A stretch of DNA of 5,931 nt from Lysobacterales bacterium (GTDB taxonomy: Bacteria; Pseudomonadota; Gammaproteobacteria; Xanthomonadales; SZUA-36): the NCBI GenBank assembly GCA_030637665.1, contig DAOWGA010000298.1, positions 1 to 5,931 on the forward strand, given 5' to 3'. The notes beneath the pieces are model-generated. The model saw only the letters and a list, made by a program, of their open reading frames with translations, had not been told where the DNA came from and made no database searches. Made by a program: the position numbers and the translations under genes. Below, piece after piece: positions 1 to 5,931 of this stretch; the first letter of the stretch is position 1, and the number at the start of each line of letters is the position of its first letter.

Positions 1-997
1 GCAGACGGTCTGCTGTGTATCGAAAGGCTTCGTCCCACGAAACTTCCCGCCACGGGTCATCAATGCTCTCGCGAATCATGGGTTTTGTGATCCGGTCCTT
101 GTGGGTGGCGTAGCCGAAGGCGAAACGCCCCTTGATGCAGGCATGGCCTTCATTGGCCTGGCCCTGCTTGTCCGGCGTCATGCGTAAGACTTCGTCCCCC
201 TTGAGCTCCGCATGAAATGAACAGCCCACGCCGCAGTAAGCACAGGTGGTGGTTACGCTGCGCTCCGGCAGGCCTTGCTCAATGATGGTTTTTTCATTCA
301 GTGCTTCGGTCGGACAGCTGTCTACACAGGCGCCGCAGGAAACACAATCGGAATCCATGAAGCTTTCCAACTGGCCGGCGGTAACTTTGGATTCAAAGCC
401 GCGGCCATGGACGGTCAGTGCGAAAGTGCCCTGGATGTCATCACAAGCCCGCACGCAGCGGTAACAGACGATGCACTGGGAAGGGTCGAAGGTGAAATAG
501 GGGTTTGAAGTATCTTTTTCTGCATCCCGGTGGCTTATGCCTTCCAGACCGTAACGGCTGCTCTCCACGCCCAGCGCCTCGGCTGTATCCTGCAGCTCGC
601 ATTCGCCGTTGGCAGAACAACTGACACAGTCCAGCGGGTGATCGGATACATAGAGTTCGACCACGTTGCGGCGTAGCCCATTCAATCGATCAGACTGGGT
701 TGTGACCACCATACCCTCTTCGGCCTGCGTGGTGCAGGATGCCGGATAACCTTTACGGCCCTCTATCTCCACCAGGCAGACGCGGCAGGAACCGAACGCG
801 TCGAGGCTGTCCGTGGCACACAGTTTGGGCACTTTGACGCCAGCTTCCGCGGCAGCGCGCATGATCGAGGCTCCCTCGGGAACCGTGATCTCATGGCCAT
901 CCACATTGAGGGAAACAAAGCCTCCGATTTTGATCGGAAGCGGCGTACCGAAGTCTGCGTCACGGTTTGCTTTGGGATCTGCTTTTGGATGATACAT
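1..997 (-). CDS. fdsA: NAD-dependent formate dehydrogenase, alpha (molybdenum) subunit, N-terminal 332 codons (runs off left edge)
   Basis: Catalytic subunit of the cytoplasmic NAD-linked formate dehydrogenase (formate to CO2, bis-MGD molybdenum cofactor). The visible part is nearly all Fe-S wiring. A plant-type [2Fe-2S] domain has C60, C71, C74 and C88. A NuoG-like site is H120-x3-C124-x2-C127-x5-C133. Two ferredoxin-type [4Fe-4S] motifs follow: C175/C178/C181/C185 and C218/C221/C224/C228 then Pro. The molybdopterin oxidoreductase [4Fe-4S] domain starts at C252-x2-C255-x3-C259 and ends at C287, with K289 just after it as usual in this family. This order is that of FdsA (usually about 920-980 residues), so about one third is present; the active-site Cys/Sec lies beyond the edge. 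The ATG at 997 is the only start before an in-frame upstream TGA; a weak TGGA (1009-1006) precedes it. It lies 44 bp after fdsB on the same strand. Family assignment is firm; whether the enzyme is a Cys or Sec type cannot be seen. Confidence 0.95.
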   Translation of the reverse strand, partial: MYHPKADPKANRDADFGTPLPIKIGGFVSLNVDGHEITVPEGASIMRAAAEAGVKVPKLCATDSLDAFGSCRVCLVEIEGRKGYPASCTTQAEEGMVVTTQSDRLNGLRRNVVELYVSDHPLDCVSCSANGECELQDTAEALGVESSRYGLEGISHRDAEKDTSNPYFTFDPSQCIVCYRCVRACDDIQGTFALTVHGRGFESKVTAGQLESFMDSDCVSCGACVDSCPTEALNEKTIIEQGLPERSVTTTCAYCGVGCSFHAELKGDEVLRMTPDKQGQANEGHACIKGRFAFGYATHKDRITKPMIRESIDDPWREVSWDEAFRYTADRL

Positions 998-1006
998 ATC
1001 AAAATT

Positions 1007-1030
1007 CCAGTGAATTAGTCACAAACCTGG
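1007..1030 (-). other. Possible small hairpin over the fdsA ribosome binding site
   Basis: In the 44-bp fdsB-fdsA gap the transcript could fold with GTGA (1022-1019) pairing to TCAC (1013-1010) around loop CTAAT. Outer CCA (1030-1028) would pair to TGG (1009-1007), with a 5-base bulge on the 5' side. The TGG is part of the only Shine-Dalgarno-like stretch before the fdsA ATG, so the fold would partly hide it. The stem is short and bulged, so it may well be chance. Confidence 0.2.
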
Positions 1031-1041
1031 CATCAATTCTA

Positions 1042-2574
1042 TCAGCGATTGAAATCTTCCGGGAAATGCTTGATGGCACTGCGCACCGGGTAAGGCGTCA
1101 ATCCACCCATGGCGCACAAAGATCCTTCAACCATGGTGTCGCAGAGATCATCCAGAACCTCCAGGTTGAAAGCGCGTTCTTCGTTGGCCACGATACGGTC
1201 AATCACTTCAACACCACGCACCGAACCAATCCGGCATGGCGTGCATTTACCACAGGACTCCACGGCACAGAATTCCATTGCGAAACGCGCTTGCTGCGCC
1301 AGGTCCACGCTGTCATCAAAAACCACGATGCCGCCATGGCCCAGCATGCCCCCGATTTCGGCCAGGGCTTCGTAATCCAGCGCCACATCCCACTGCGACT
1401 GCGGCAGATAGGTACCAAGGGGGCCGCCTACCTGGATCGCACGTACAGGCCGGCCACTGGCTGTGCCGCCACCGTAATCCTCGACCAGCTCTCGCAGTGT
1501 GGCGCCGAACGGCAGTTCCACCAGGCCCCCACGCTTGATATTACCGGCCAGTTGAACGGTCAGCGTCCCACGCGAACGTCCGGTGCCGAAGTCACGGTAA
1601 TGGGCGGCGCCCTCGGCCAGGATGGTGCTGATCGCGCCCAGCGACAGTACGTTGTTTACCACGGTCGGCAGACCCATCAGGCCTTTGATTGCGGGCAGAG
1701 GAGGCTTGAAGCGGATCAGGCCGCGCTTGCCTTCCAGGCTGTCCAGTAAGGATGTTTCCTCACCGCAAATGTAAGCGCCTGCGCCTATTCTCAAATCAAT
1801 ACTGAAATCCCGATTTGAGCCACAGATACCGGTGCCGAGAAAGCCCGCCTGTTCCGCTCTTGAGAGCGCTTCACTCAATACTTTCCTGCAGTGTGGATAT
1901 TCAGAACGCAAATAGATATAGCCCTCGGTAGCACCGACTGCCAGACCAGCGATCGTCATACCCTCGATCATCTGGTAGGGGTCCGCCTCCATCAACAAAC
2001 GATCAGCGAAGGTCCCGGAGTCACCTTCATCGGCATTACACACGATGTATTTTTGATCAGCGACGGTGTCGAGCACGGTCTGCCATTTGATGCCGGTCGG
2101 GAAAGCAGCGCCGCCGCGGCCTCGCAGACCGGATTCCTTGACCTCATCGACGATGGCCTGTGGCGCCATTTCCAGTGCCCGCGCCAGGCCCACGTAGCCG
2201 CGCAGCGACTGGTAGTCCTCGAGTGAAACCGGATCAATCAGTCCGGCCCTGACAAAAGTCAGCCGTTGCTGCCTCGCCAGCCAGGAAATCCCGTCAACCA
2301 GGCCCAGGGCCAGCGGGTGTTGGGCCTCTCCGGGGAAACCCGCCTCGAACAATCCCGGCACATCCGCAGCACCAACCGGACCAAAGGCCAGGCGGCCGGA
2401 ATCCGTTTCAACTTCAACCATCGGTTCCAGCCAGAATGCGCCGCGAGAGCCATTGCGGATCACTTCGACATCCAGTCCCCGGCCGGCCGCACCCTCCCGG
2501 ATCAATTTCGCAACAGCATCCGCACCCAGTGCACAGGCCGTTGCATCCCGTGGCACAAATACCCTGATAGCCAT
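1042..2574 (-). CDS. fdsB: NAD-dependent formate dehydrogenase, beta subunit (NuoF-like, FMN and NAD binding)
   Basis: The diaphorase subunit: takes electrons from the Fe-S chain of FdsA and reduces NAD+ at FMN. The 510 residues match the usual FdsB length. Residues 1 to about 115 form an N-terminal domain with a single Cys, probably the cluster-less thioredoxin-like domain typical of FdsB. The FMN/NAD core shows GLRGRGGAAFPTG (149-161), NADEGDSGTF (180-189) and GAGAYICGEE (264-273). The EGDSGTF form is the HoxF/FdsB variant rather than that of respiratory NuoF. A soluble-ligand-binding (SLBB-like) stretch follows around 335-400. The C-terminal [4Fe-4S] site has C441, C444, C447 and C487. Its ATG shares one base with the fdsG stop (TGATG), with GGAGG 10 nt upstream, so translation is probably coupled. 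It ends in TGA followed at once by TAG. HoxF is less likely because the NuoE-like partner is a separate gene and fdsA follows. Confidence 0.96.
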   Translation of the reverse strand: MAIRVFVPRDATACALGADAVAKLIREGAAGRGLDVEVIRNGSRGAFWLEPMVEVETDSGRLAFGPVGAADVPGLFEAGFPGEAQHPLALGLVDGISWLARQQRLTFVRAGLIDPVSLEDYQSLRGYVGLARALEMAPQAIVDEVKESGLRGRGGAAFPTGIKWQTVLDTVADQKYIVCNADEGDSGTFADRLLMEADPYQMIEGMTIAGLAVGATEGYIYLRSEYPHCRKVLSEALSRAEQAGFLGTGICGSNRDFSIDLRIGAGAYICGEETSLLDSLEGKRGLIRFKPPLPAIKGLMGLPTVVNNVLSLGAISTILAEGAAHYRDFGTGRSRGTLTVQLAGNIKRGGLVELPFGATLRELVEDYGGGTASGRPVRAIQVGGPLGTYLPQSQWDVALDYEALAEIGGMLGHGGIVVFDDSVDLAQQARFAMEFCAVESCGKCTPCRIGSVRGVEVIDRIVANEERAFNLEVLDDLCDTMVEGSLCAMGGLTPYPVRSAIKHFPEDFNR

Positions 2575-2589
2575 CAGTCCCGGGCCTCC
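2574..2589 (-). promoter_or_regulatory. fdsB ribosome binding site and TGATG stop-start overlap
   Basis: GGAGG (2589-2585) lies inside the last codons of fdsG, 10 nt before the fdsB ATG at 2574. The fdsG TGA and the fdsB ATG share their A. This arrangement usually means ribosomes finishing fdsG restart on fdsB, keeping the two diaphorase subunits at matched levels. Confidence 0.75.
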
Positions 2590-3053
2590 ATCTGTGCGAT
2601 CAGATCATCGAATTTTTCTGCCGTCACACGGGCGTGCAATTCATCGTTGACACGCAACGAGGGGGAGCAGGAACAGTTGCCCAGACAATATACCGGCTCC
2701 AGCGTGAACAAACCGTCGGGCGTGGTTTCACCGTAATCGATGCCCAACCGTTCCTTCGCATGGTGTTCCAACTCGCGGGATCCCATGGCCTGGCAGGCTT
2801 CTGCGCGGCACAGGTGAAGGATGTTCTCACCGGCCGGCTCACCGCGAAAGTCGTGATAGAAACTCATCACGCCGTGAATTTCGGCCCGGGACAGGCTCAT
2901 GGCTGCCGCCATCATTGAAATGGATTCGGGCGGGATGTGTCCGAGCTTGTCCTGAATCGAGTGCAACACGGGGAGCAATGCGCCAATTTTTCCCTGGTGG
3001 GATTCAATGACGGACTCCACAATTTCTTTAAGTGCAACAGCTGAAGAACTCAT
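2574..3053 (-). CDS. fdsG: NAD-dependent formate dehydrogenase, gamma subunit (NuoE-like [2Fe-2S] protein)
   Basis: Small cytoplasmic subunit of the Fds formate dehydrogenase that carries one thioredoxin-like [2Fe-2S] cluster and associates with the FMN subunit FdsB. The protein has 159 residues, normal for FdsG/NuoE. An N-terminal helical part contains the family motif around GHIPPESI (38-45) and the VMSFYHDF stretch (62-69). The cluster ligands are C82-x4-C87 and C123-x3-C127 (CLGNC), the NuoE spacing. An extra Cys, C129, sits two residues after the last ligand and is not part of the standard set. The start at 3053 has AGGA (3065-3062) 8 nt upstream. The gene begins 27 bp after the acyl-CoA ligase stop and overlaps fdsB by one base, so all sit in one transcript. 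NuoE of complex I is excluded by the fdsB-fdsA context. Confidence 0.94.
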   Translation of the reverse strand: MSSSAVALKEIVESVIESHQGKIGALLPVLHSIQDKLGHIPPESISMMAAAMSLSRAEIHGVMSFYHDFRGEPAGENILHLCRAEACQAMGSRELEHHAKERLGIDYGETTPDGLFTLEPVYCLGNCSCSPSLRVNDELHARVTAEKFDDLIAQMEARD

Positions 3054-3080
3054 GATTTCAATCCTGCGAGCCAGACGAAC

Positions 3081-4703
3081 TCAAGTCTTAAATACATAAT
3101 CTTTAAAGGTATCGCGCAAATCCATCTTCTGAATTTTACCAGTCGCCGTGTGCGGAATTTCATCGACAAACTGAACGTCATCCGGCATCCACCATTTTGC
3201 AATCTTGCCGTCCAGATAGGCCAGGATTTCTTCCGCGGAAATCTCCGAACCCGGATCCCGGACCACGATCAACAAGGGCCGCTCACTCCACTTGGGATGC
3301 GGCAGCCCAATCACCGCAGCCTCGGTGACGCCCTGGCAGCCGACTGCGACATTCTCGATTTCAATCGAAGAAATCCACTCGCCGCCGGACTTGATCACGT
3401 CCTTGTCACGGTCGGTGATCTGCATGAATCCCAGCGGGTCGATGGTGGCGATGTCTCCGGTATCGAACCAGCCGTCATCGGTCAACACCTGCTCGTCAAT
3501 CCTGTAATAGCCTTTTGAAACCGCGGGACCCTTGACCAGCAGGTGGCCGAAAGAACTGCCATCACGCGGCAGGTCACCGCCATCATCATCGACGATTTTC
3601 ATTTCCACCATGTAGGGCGATCTACCCTGCTTTTCCTTCAGTTTCAACTGGGCTTCGCGATCCAGGCTGGAGGTGGCGTGTTTCATTTTGCCGACGGAGC
3701 CAACCGGTGACATTTCCGTCATGCCCCAACCGTGGATCAGCTCAACACCATAGTCCAATTCGAATTTCCGGATCATCATGGGCGGACAGGCAGCCCCACC
3801 CACCACCACACGATTCAGATAAGGCAGCTTCTTGCCGGTTTCCTCCAGATACTGGAGCAGGCCTAACCAGACCGTGGGTACCGCTGCTGTTGCGGTGACT
3901 TTTTCAGAGTCCAGCAGCTCATAAATACTCTCGCCGTCCATGCCAGCGCCCGGCATGATCATCTTGGCGCCTGCGGCGGGCACCGCGTAGGTCAGCGCCC
4001 AGGCGTTGGCGTGGAACATGGGCACAATGGCCAGGATCACGTCTTCGGAGGTCAGTCCGAAGACATCCGGCTGGTTGACCGTGAGCCCGTGCAGAACATT
4101 GGAGCGATGTGAGTACAGCACACCCTTGGGATTACCGGTGGTTCCCGAGGTGTAGCACAAGGCAGCCGCCGTGTTCTCATCGAAAGTTTTCCACTGGAAA
4201 TCGTCATCGACGGCGCCAATCCAGTCCTCGTAGGCCACCGCGCCGGGCAGTGATGTTTCAGGCATGTGTTCTGCATCGGTCAGGACGATATACTTGCGCA
4301 CCGTGCTGAAACGATCTTTCAAAGCCTCGACAATCGGCATGAACGTCAGGTCGACAAACATGATGTCGTCCTCGGCATGATTGACGATGTAGTCCAGTTG
4401 TTCAGCAAAAAGGCGGGGGTTGAGGGTGTGGCAGATGGCACCGTTGCCCATTATGCCGAACCAGGCTTCCATGTGACGCTCCGTGTTCCAGGCCATGGTG
4501 GCAATGCGGTCGCCCAGCTTCACACCCTCCAACTCCAGGGCCTTGGCTACTTTCAGCGAACGGGATCGCAAATCGGCCAGCGTGCTGCGCCGGATCGGTC
4601 CCTCAACACTGCGGGTCACGAGTTCACGTTCGCCGTGATTGAGCGCGCCGTGGTCAAGAATGGTATTGGTCAAAAGGGGGTAGTCTTGCATCAGGCCTAG
4701 CAT
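3081..4703 (-). CDS. AMP-forming acyl-CoA ligase, long-chain fatty acyl / DmdB-like (3-methylmercaptopropionyl-CoA ligase type)
   Basis: Activates a carboxylic acid to its CoA thioester through an acyl-adenylate (ANL superfamily, cytoplasmic). Motifs in the 540 residues: the phosphate-binding loop Y184[10 protein letters not shown] (185-194), VPMFHANAW (227-235), A5 motif GWGMTE (325-330), A7 motif WFDTGD (412-417), the hinge [13 protein letters not shown] (431-443), and catalytic K523 in TATGK. The N-terminus ([11 protein letters not shown]), the length and the CHTLNPRLF segment (91-99) recall DmdB of the DMSP demethylation pathway and the fatty acyl-CoA ligases closest to it; the true substrate cannot be read from sequence. 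The frame is open upstream to an ATG at 4838, but AGAGGA (4716-4711) 7 nt before the ATG at 4703 and the family N-terminus fix the start there. It is first in the operon, 27 bp before fdsG, and ends in TGA. I leave the symbol empty because DmdB and generic ligases are hard to tell apart. Confidence 0.9.
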   Translation of the reverse strand: MLGLMQDYPLLTNTILDHGALNHGERELVTRSVEGPIRRSTLADLRSRSLKVAKALELEGVKLGDRIATMAWNTERHMEAWFGIMGNGAICHTLNPRLFAEQLDYIVNHAEDDIMFVDLTFMPIVEALKDRFSTVRKYIVLTDAEHMPETSLPGAVAYEDWIGAVDDDFQWKTFDENTAAALCYTSGTTGNPKGVLYSHRSNVLHGLTVNQPDVFGLTSEDVILAIVPMFHANAWALTYAVPAAGAKMIMPGAGMDGESIYELLDSEKVTATAAVPTVWLGLLQYLEETGKKLPYLNRVVVGGAACPPMMIRKFELDYGVELIHGWGMTEMSPVGSVGKMKHATSSLDREAQLKLKEKQGRSPYMVEMKIVDDDGGDLPRDGSSFGHLLVKGPAVSKGYYRIDEQVLTDDGWFDTGDIATIDPLGFMQITDRDKDVIKSGGEWISSIEIENVAVGCQGVTEAAVIGLPHPKWSERPLLIVVRDPGSEISAEEILAYLDGKIAKWWMPDDVQFVDEIPHTATGKIQKMDLRDTFKDYVFKT

Positions 4704-4710
4704 ATAAAAA

Positions 4711-4716
4711 TCCTCT
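4711..4716 (-). promoter_or_regulatory. Ribosome binding site that sets the acyl-CoA ligase start
   Basis: AGAGGA ends 7 nt before the ATG at 4703. This strong site supports the 540-residue form over a 585-residue form starting at 4838, whose extra 45 residues cross the predicted promoter and have a low-complexity composition unlike the family. Confidence 0.75.
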
Positions 4717-4754
4717 TTGGTTTCGATGGTGCTGTCTGCTTCTGCTCTGCGGGC

Positions 4755-4783
4755 TTGGGCTTGGGAAGCTCGCACCCTATATT
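4755..4783 (+). promoter_or_regulatory. Candidate sigma-70 promoter for the aldehyde dehydrogenase gene
   Basis: TTGGGC (4755-4760, 3 of 6 to TTGACA), a 17-bp spacer, then TATATT (4778-4783, 5 of 6 to TATAAT). The start would be near 4790, giving a leader of about 117 nt. The -35 is poor and lies in a GGGCTT-repeat stretch. It overlaps the predicted minus-strand promoter. Confidence 0.25.
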
Positions 4784-4785
4784 GA

Positions 4786-4814
4786 ATGATATTGGGCGTG
4801 CGGTGAAGTGTAAC
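4786..4814 (-). promoter_or_regulatory. Candidate sigma-70 promoter for the ligase-fdsGBA operon
   Basis: Read on the minus strand: GTTACA (4814-4809, 4 of 6 to TTGACA), a 17-bp spacer, then TATCAT (4791-4786, 5 of 6 to TATAAT). Transcription would start near 4779, leaving a leader of about 75 nt before the ATG at 4703. Found by eye; no expression evidence. Confidence 0.35.
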
Positions 4815-4832
4815 AGGCAAGACCACTCCACA

Positions 4833-4842
4833 ATTCATGAAT
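4833..4842. promoter_or_regulatory. 10-bp perfect palindrome in the divergent intergenic region, possible operator
   Basis: ATTCATGAAT is an exact inverted repeat. It sits about 20 bp upstream of the predicted -35 of the ligase operon and about 65 bp before the aldehyde dehydrogenase start, a natural place for a regulator of divergent genes. No regulator gene is in the window and the symmetry does not extend beyond 10 bp, so it could be chance. Confidence 0.25.
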
Positions 4843-4906
4843 CAAAATCAGCCGGCATCATGGTTCACCAACCGTCAACCGGCAACAACACCAACAGGAA
4901 ACCATC

Positions 4907-5931
4907 ATGTACGATTGCACAAAGAATTACATCAACGGTGAATGGCTCAGCTCCGGCGCCGAAAATCTTCACGACATCATCAATCCGGCAACCGAGGAAT
5001 CCATCGGTCAGGTCGCCTACGGAACAGCGGATGATGTAGACGCCGCCGTGGCGGCAGCGCGGACTGCATTCGAAGAATTTTCCCAGTGGACCGTTGCGCA
5101 CCGCCTCGAGTGACTGAGTAATATCGAAAAAACCTATATGGCCCGCTATAACGATGTTGCCGATGCGATTACGGCAGAAATGGGTGCGCCCACCACGTTT
5201 TCGCAAAAAGCACAGGCAGCCACCGGAGTAGGCCATTTAAGGTCAACCATCGGAGCACTCCAGGCAATGGACCTGGAAGAAAAAATTGGCAATTCCACCG
5301 TACTGAAGGAACCCATCGGGGTCTGTGGCTTGATCACGCCCTGGAACTGGCCGATCAACCAGATCATGTGCAAAGTAGCCCCGGCCATTGCCGCCGGCTG
5401 CACGGTTGTTTTGAAGCCCAGTGAAATTGCACCGGCAAACGCCACCATCTTTGCAGAAATCCTTGACGCGGCAGGCGTCCCGGCCGGTGTATTCAACCTG
5501 GTACATGGCGATGGGCCCGGCGTGGGTTCCGCCATGTCTGCACACCCGGGAATCGACATGATGTCTTTTACCGGCTCGACCCGGGCCGGAATCCTGGTGG
5601 CCAAGGCAGCCGCCGATACCGTGAAACGGGTGGCGCAGGAACTGGGCGGAAAATCGGCCAACATCATCCTGGAAGACGCGCCGCTGGAAGCAGCCATCAA
5701 AAACGGCGTGATCGGCATGTTCGGCAATACCGGGCAGTCGTGCAATGCGCCCAGCCGAATGCTGGTACCCGAGAGCCTTTATGAAGAAGCCGTCGCTGTC
5801 GCGGCTGCCGTGGCAGAACGTGTTCAGCCCGGCGATCCCCAGGACCCCGCAACCCGCATGGGCCCGGTTGTCAGCGAAGCGCAGTACAACAAGATCCAGG
5901 GCCTGATCAAAAAAGGCATGGAAGAAGGCGC
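4907..5931 (+). pseudogene. NAD(P)+-dependent aldehyde dehydrogenase with in-frame TGA at codon 69; 5' 341 codons (runs off right edge)
   Basis: Aldehyde dehydrogenase superfamily (aldehyde to carboxylic acid). The start at 4907 has AGGAA (4896-4900) 6 nt upstream and opens with the usual NYINGEW segment. Codon 69 is TGA; reading continues in the same frame without any other stop or indel to the window end. Counting the TGA as residue 69, the cofactor-site motif is TPWNWP (144-149, N147), KPSE is 170-173, FTGST is 221-225, the general base is E245 in ELGGK, and the nucleophile is C279 in GQSCNAP. All are intact. The family is about 475-500 residues, so roughly the last 135-150 are beyond the edge. 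Without readthrough only 68 residues would be made. Restart at the ATG at 5138 would lose 77 residues and lacks an obvious ribosome site. The lack of other decay suggests a recent mutation or a sequence error. The aldehyde substrate is unknown; the gene is divergent from the ligase-fds operon. Confidence 0.8.
5111..5113 (+). other. In-frame premature TGA in the aldehyde dehydrogenase gene
   Basis: The codons around it read Arg-Leu-Glu-stop-Leu-Ser-Asn-Ile, in the early helix where homologues have an uninterrupted R-x-x-x-L-type helix. One base change from CGA, TTA, TGG or another sense codon would make it. The next base is C, giving TGAC. It is far from the catalytic cysteine, so a functional selenocysteine is not expected here. 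Confidence 0.9.

Noticed and set aside
763..1002. Minus-strand open frame starting at 1002, near the fdsA start
   Set aside because: It is a different frame from fdsA; the fdsA frame from 997 carries the complete series of Fe-S motifs.
967..1749. Long plus-strand open frame (260 codons) opposite fdsB and the fdsA start
   Set aside because: It lies antisense to the conserved FMN and Fe-S region of fdsB, has no recognisable domain and no clear ribosome site. It is a by-product of GC-rich codon bias.
2266..2736. Plus-strand open frame (156 codons) across the fdsB-fdsG junction
   Set aside because: Both minus-strand genes here are certain, and the antisense translation resembles no family.
3054..3080. 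Transcription terminator between the ligase and fdsG
   Set aside because: The 27-bp gap has no GC-rich stem or T-run; it holds the fdsG ribosome site instead, supporting one transcript.
1042..3083. TGA reassigned to a sense codon in this organism
   Set aside because: fdsB, fdsG and the acyl-CoA ligase all end in TGA exactly where their families end, and Trp is encoded by TGG throughout.
4704..4838. A 45-residue N-terminal extension of the acyl-CoA ligase starting at 4838
   Set aside because: The extension has no family similarity, spans the predicted promoter and low-complexity leader, and the internal ATG at 4703 has a strong ribosome site and the expected family N-terminus.
5111..5155. 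Selenocysteine insertion at the aldehyde dehydrogenase TGA
   Set aside because: Codon 69 is not an active-site position (the nucleophile is C279), and I see no stable hairpin with a bacterial SECIS-type loop in the following 40 bases.
5146..5745. Minus-strand open frame (199 codons) opposite the aldehyde dehydrogenase
   Set aside because: The plus strand encodes clear aldehyde dehydrogenase motifs across the same stretch; the antisense product is unrecognisable.

Overview
The window looks like a piece of a moderately GC-rich proteobacterial chromosome. A marine or sediment gammaproteobacterium is my best guess from protein style, but nothing here fixes the taxon. It holds one leftward (minus-strand) operon and the 5' part of one rightward gene, separated by a short divergent promoter region. 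I see no tRNA, rRNA, CRISPR array, insertion sequence or phage gene.

Minus strand, in order of transcription: (1) a 540-residue AMP-forming acyl-CoA ligase (4703 to 3081) of the long-chain fatty acyl / 3-methylmercaptopropionyl-CoA ligase (DmdB-like) type. After 27 bp comes (2) fdsG (3053 to 2574), the NuoE-like [2Fe-2S] subunit. It overlaps by one base (TGATG) with (3) fdsB (2574 to 1042), the NuoF-like FMN/NAD/[4Fe-4S] subunit. After 44 bp comes (4) the first 332 codons of fdsA (997 to 1 and beyond), the molybdenum catalytic subunit with its chain of Fe-S clusters. Genes 2-4 form the soluble, NAD-linked, molybdenum-dependent formate dehydrogenase: formate is oxidised on FdsA, electrons run through its clusters to FdsB, and NAD+ is reduced at the FMN of FdsB. 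The active-site Cys or Sec of FdsA and any fdsC, fdsD or fdhD genes lie outside the left edge.

The 203 bp between the divergent genes (4704-4906) carry plausible overlapping promoters, a 10-bp palindrome and good ribosome binding sites for both directions.

Plus strand: an NAD(P)+-dependent aldehyde dehydrogenase starts at 4907 and runs off the right edge. Codon 69 is an in-frame TGA (5111-5113). The frame continues unchanged on both sides, and every catalytic residue within the window is intact, so this is either a very young pseudogene, a base-calling error or a readthrough case. TGA is the normal terminator of all three complete neighbouring genes, which argues against a reassigned code.

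How the genes may work together: an acyl-CoA ligase, an aldehyde dehydrogenase and a formate dehydrogenase side by side suggest catabolism of an organic acid yielding an aldehyde and formate. Breakdown of 3-methylmercaptopropionate (from DMSP) would fit, because it gives acetaldehyde and methanethiol and the methanethiol carbon can end as formate. This link is inference only; general fatty-acid activation beside an unrelated formate dehydrogenase is equally possible.
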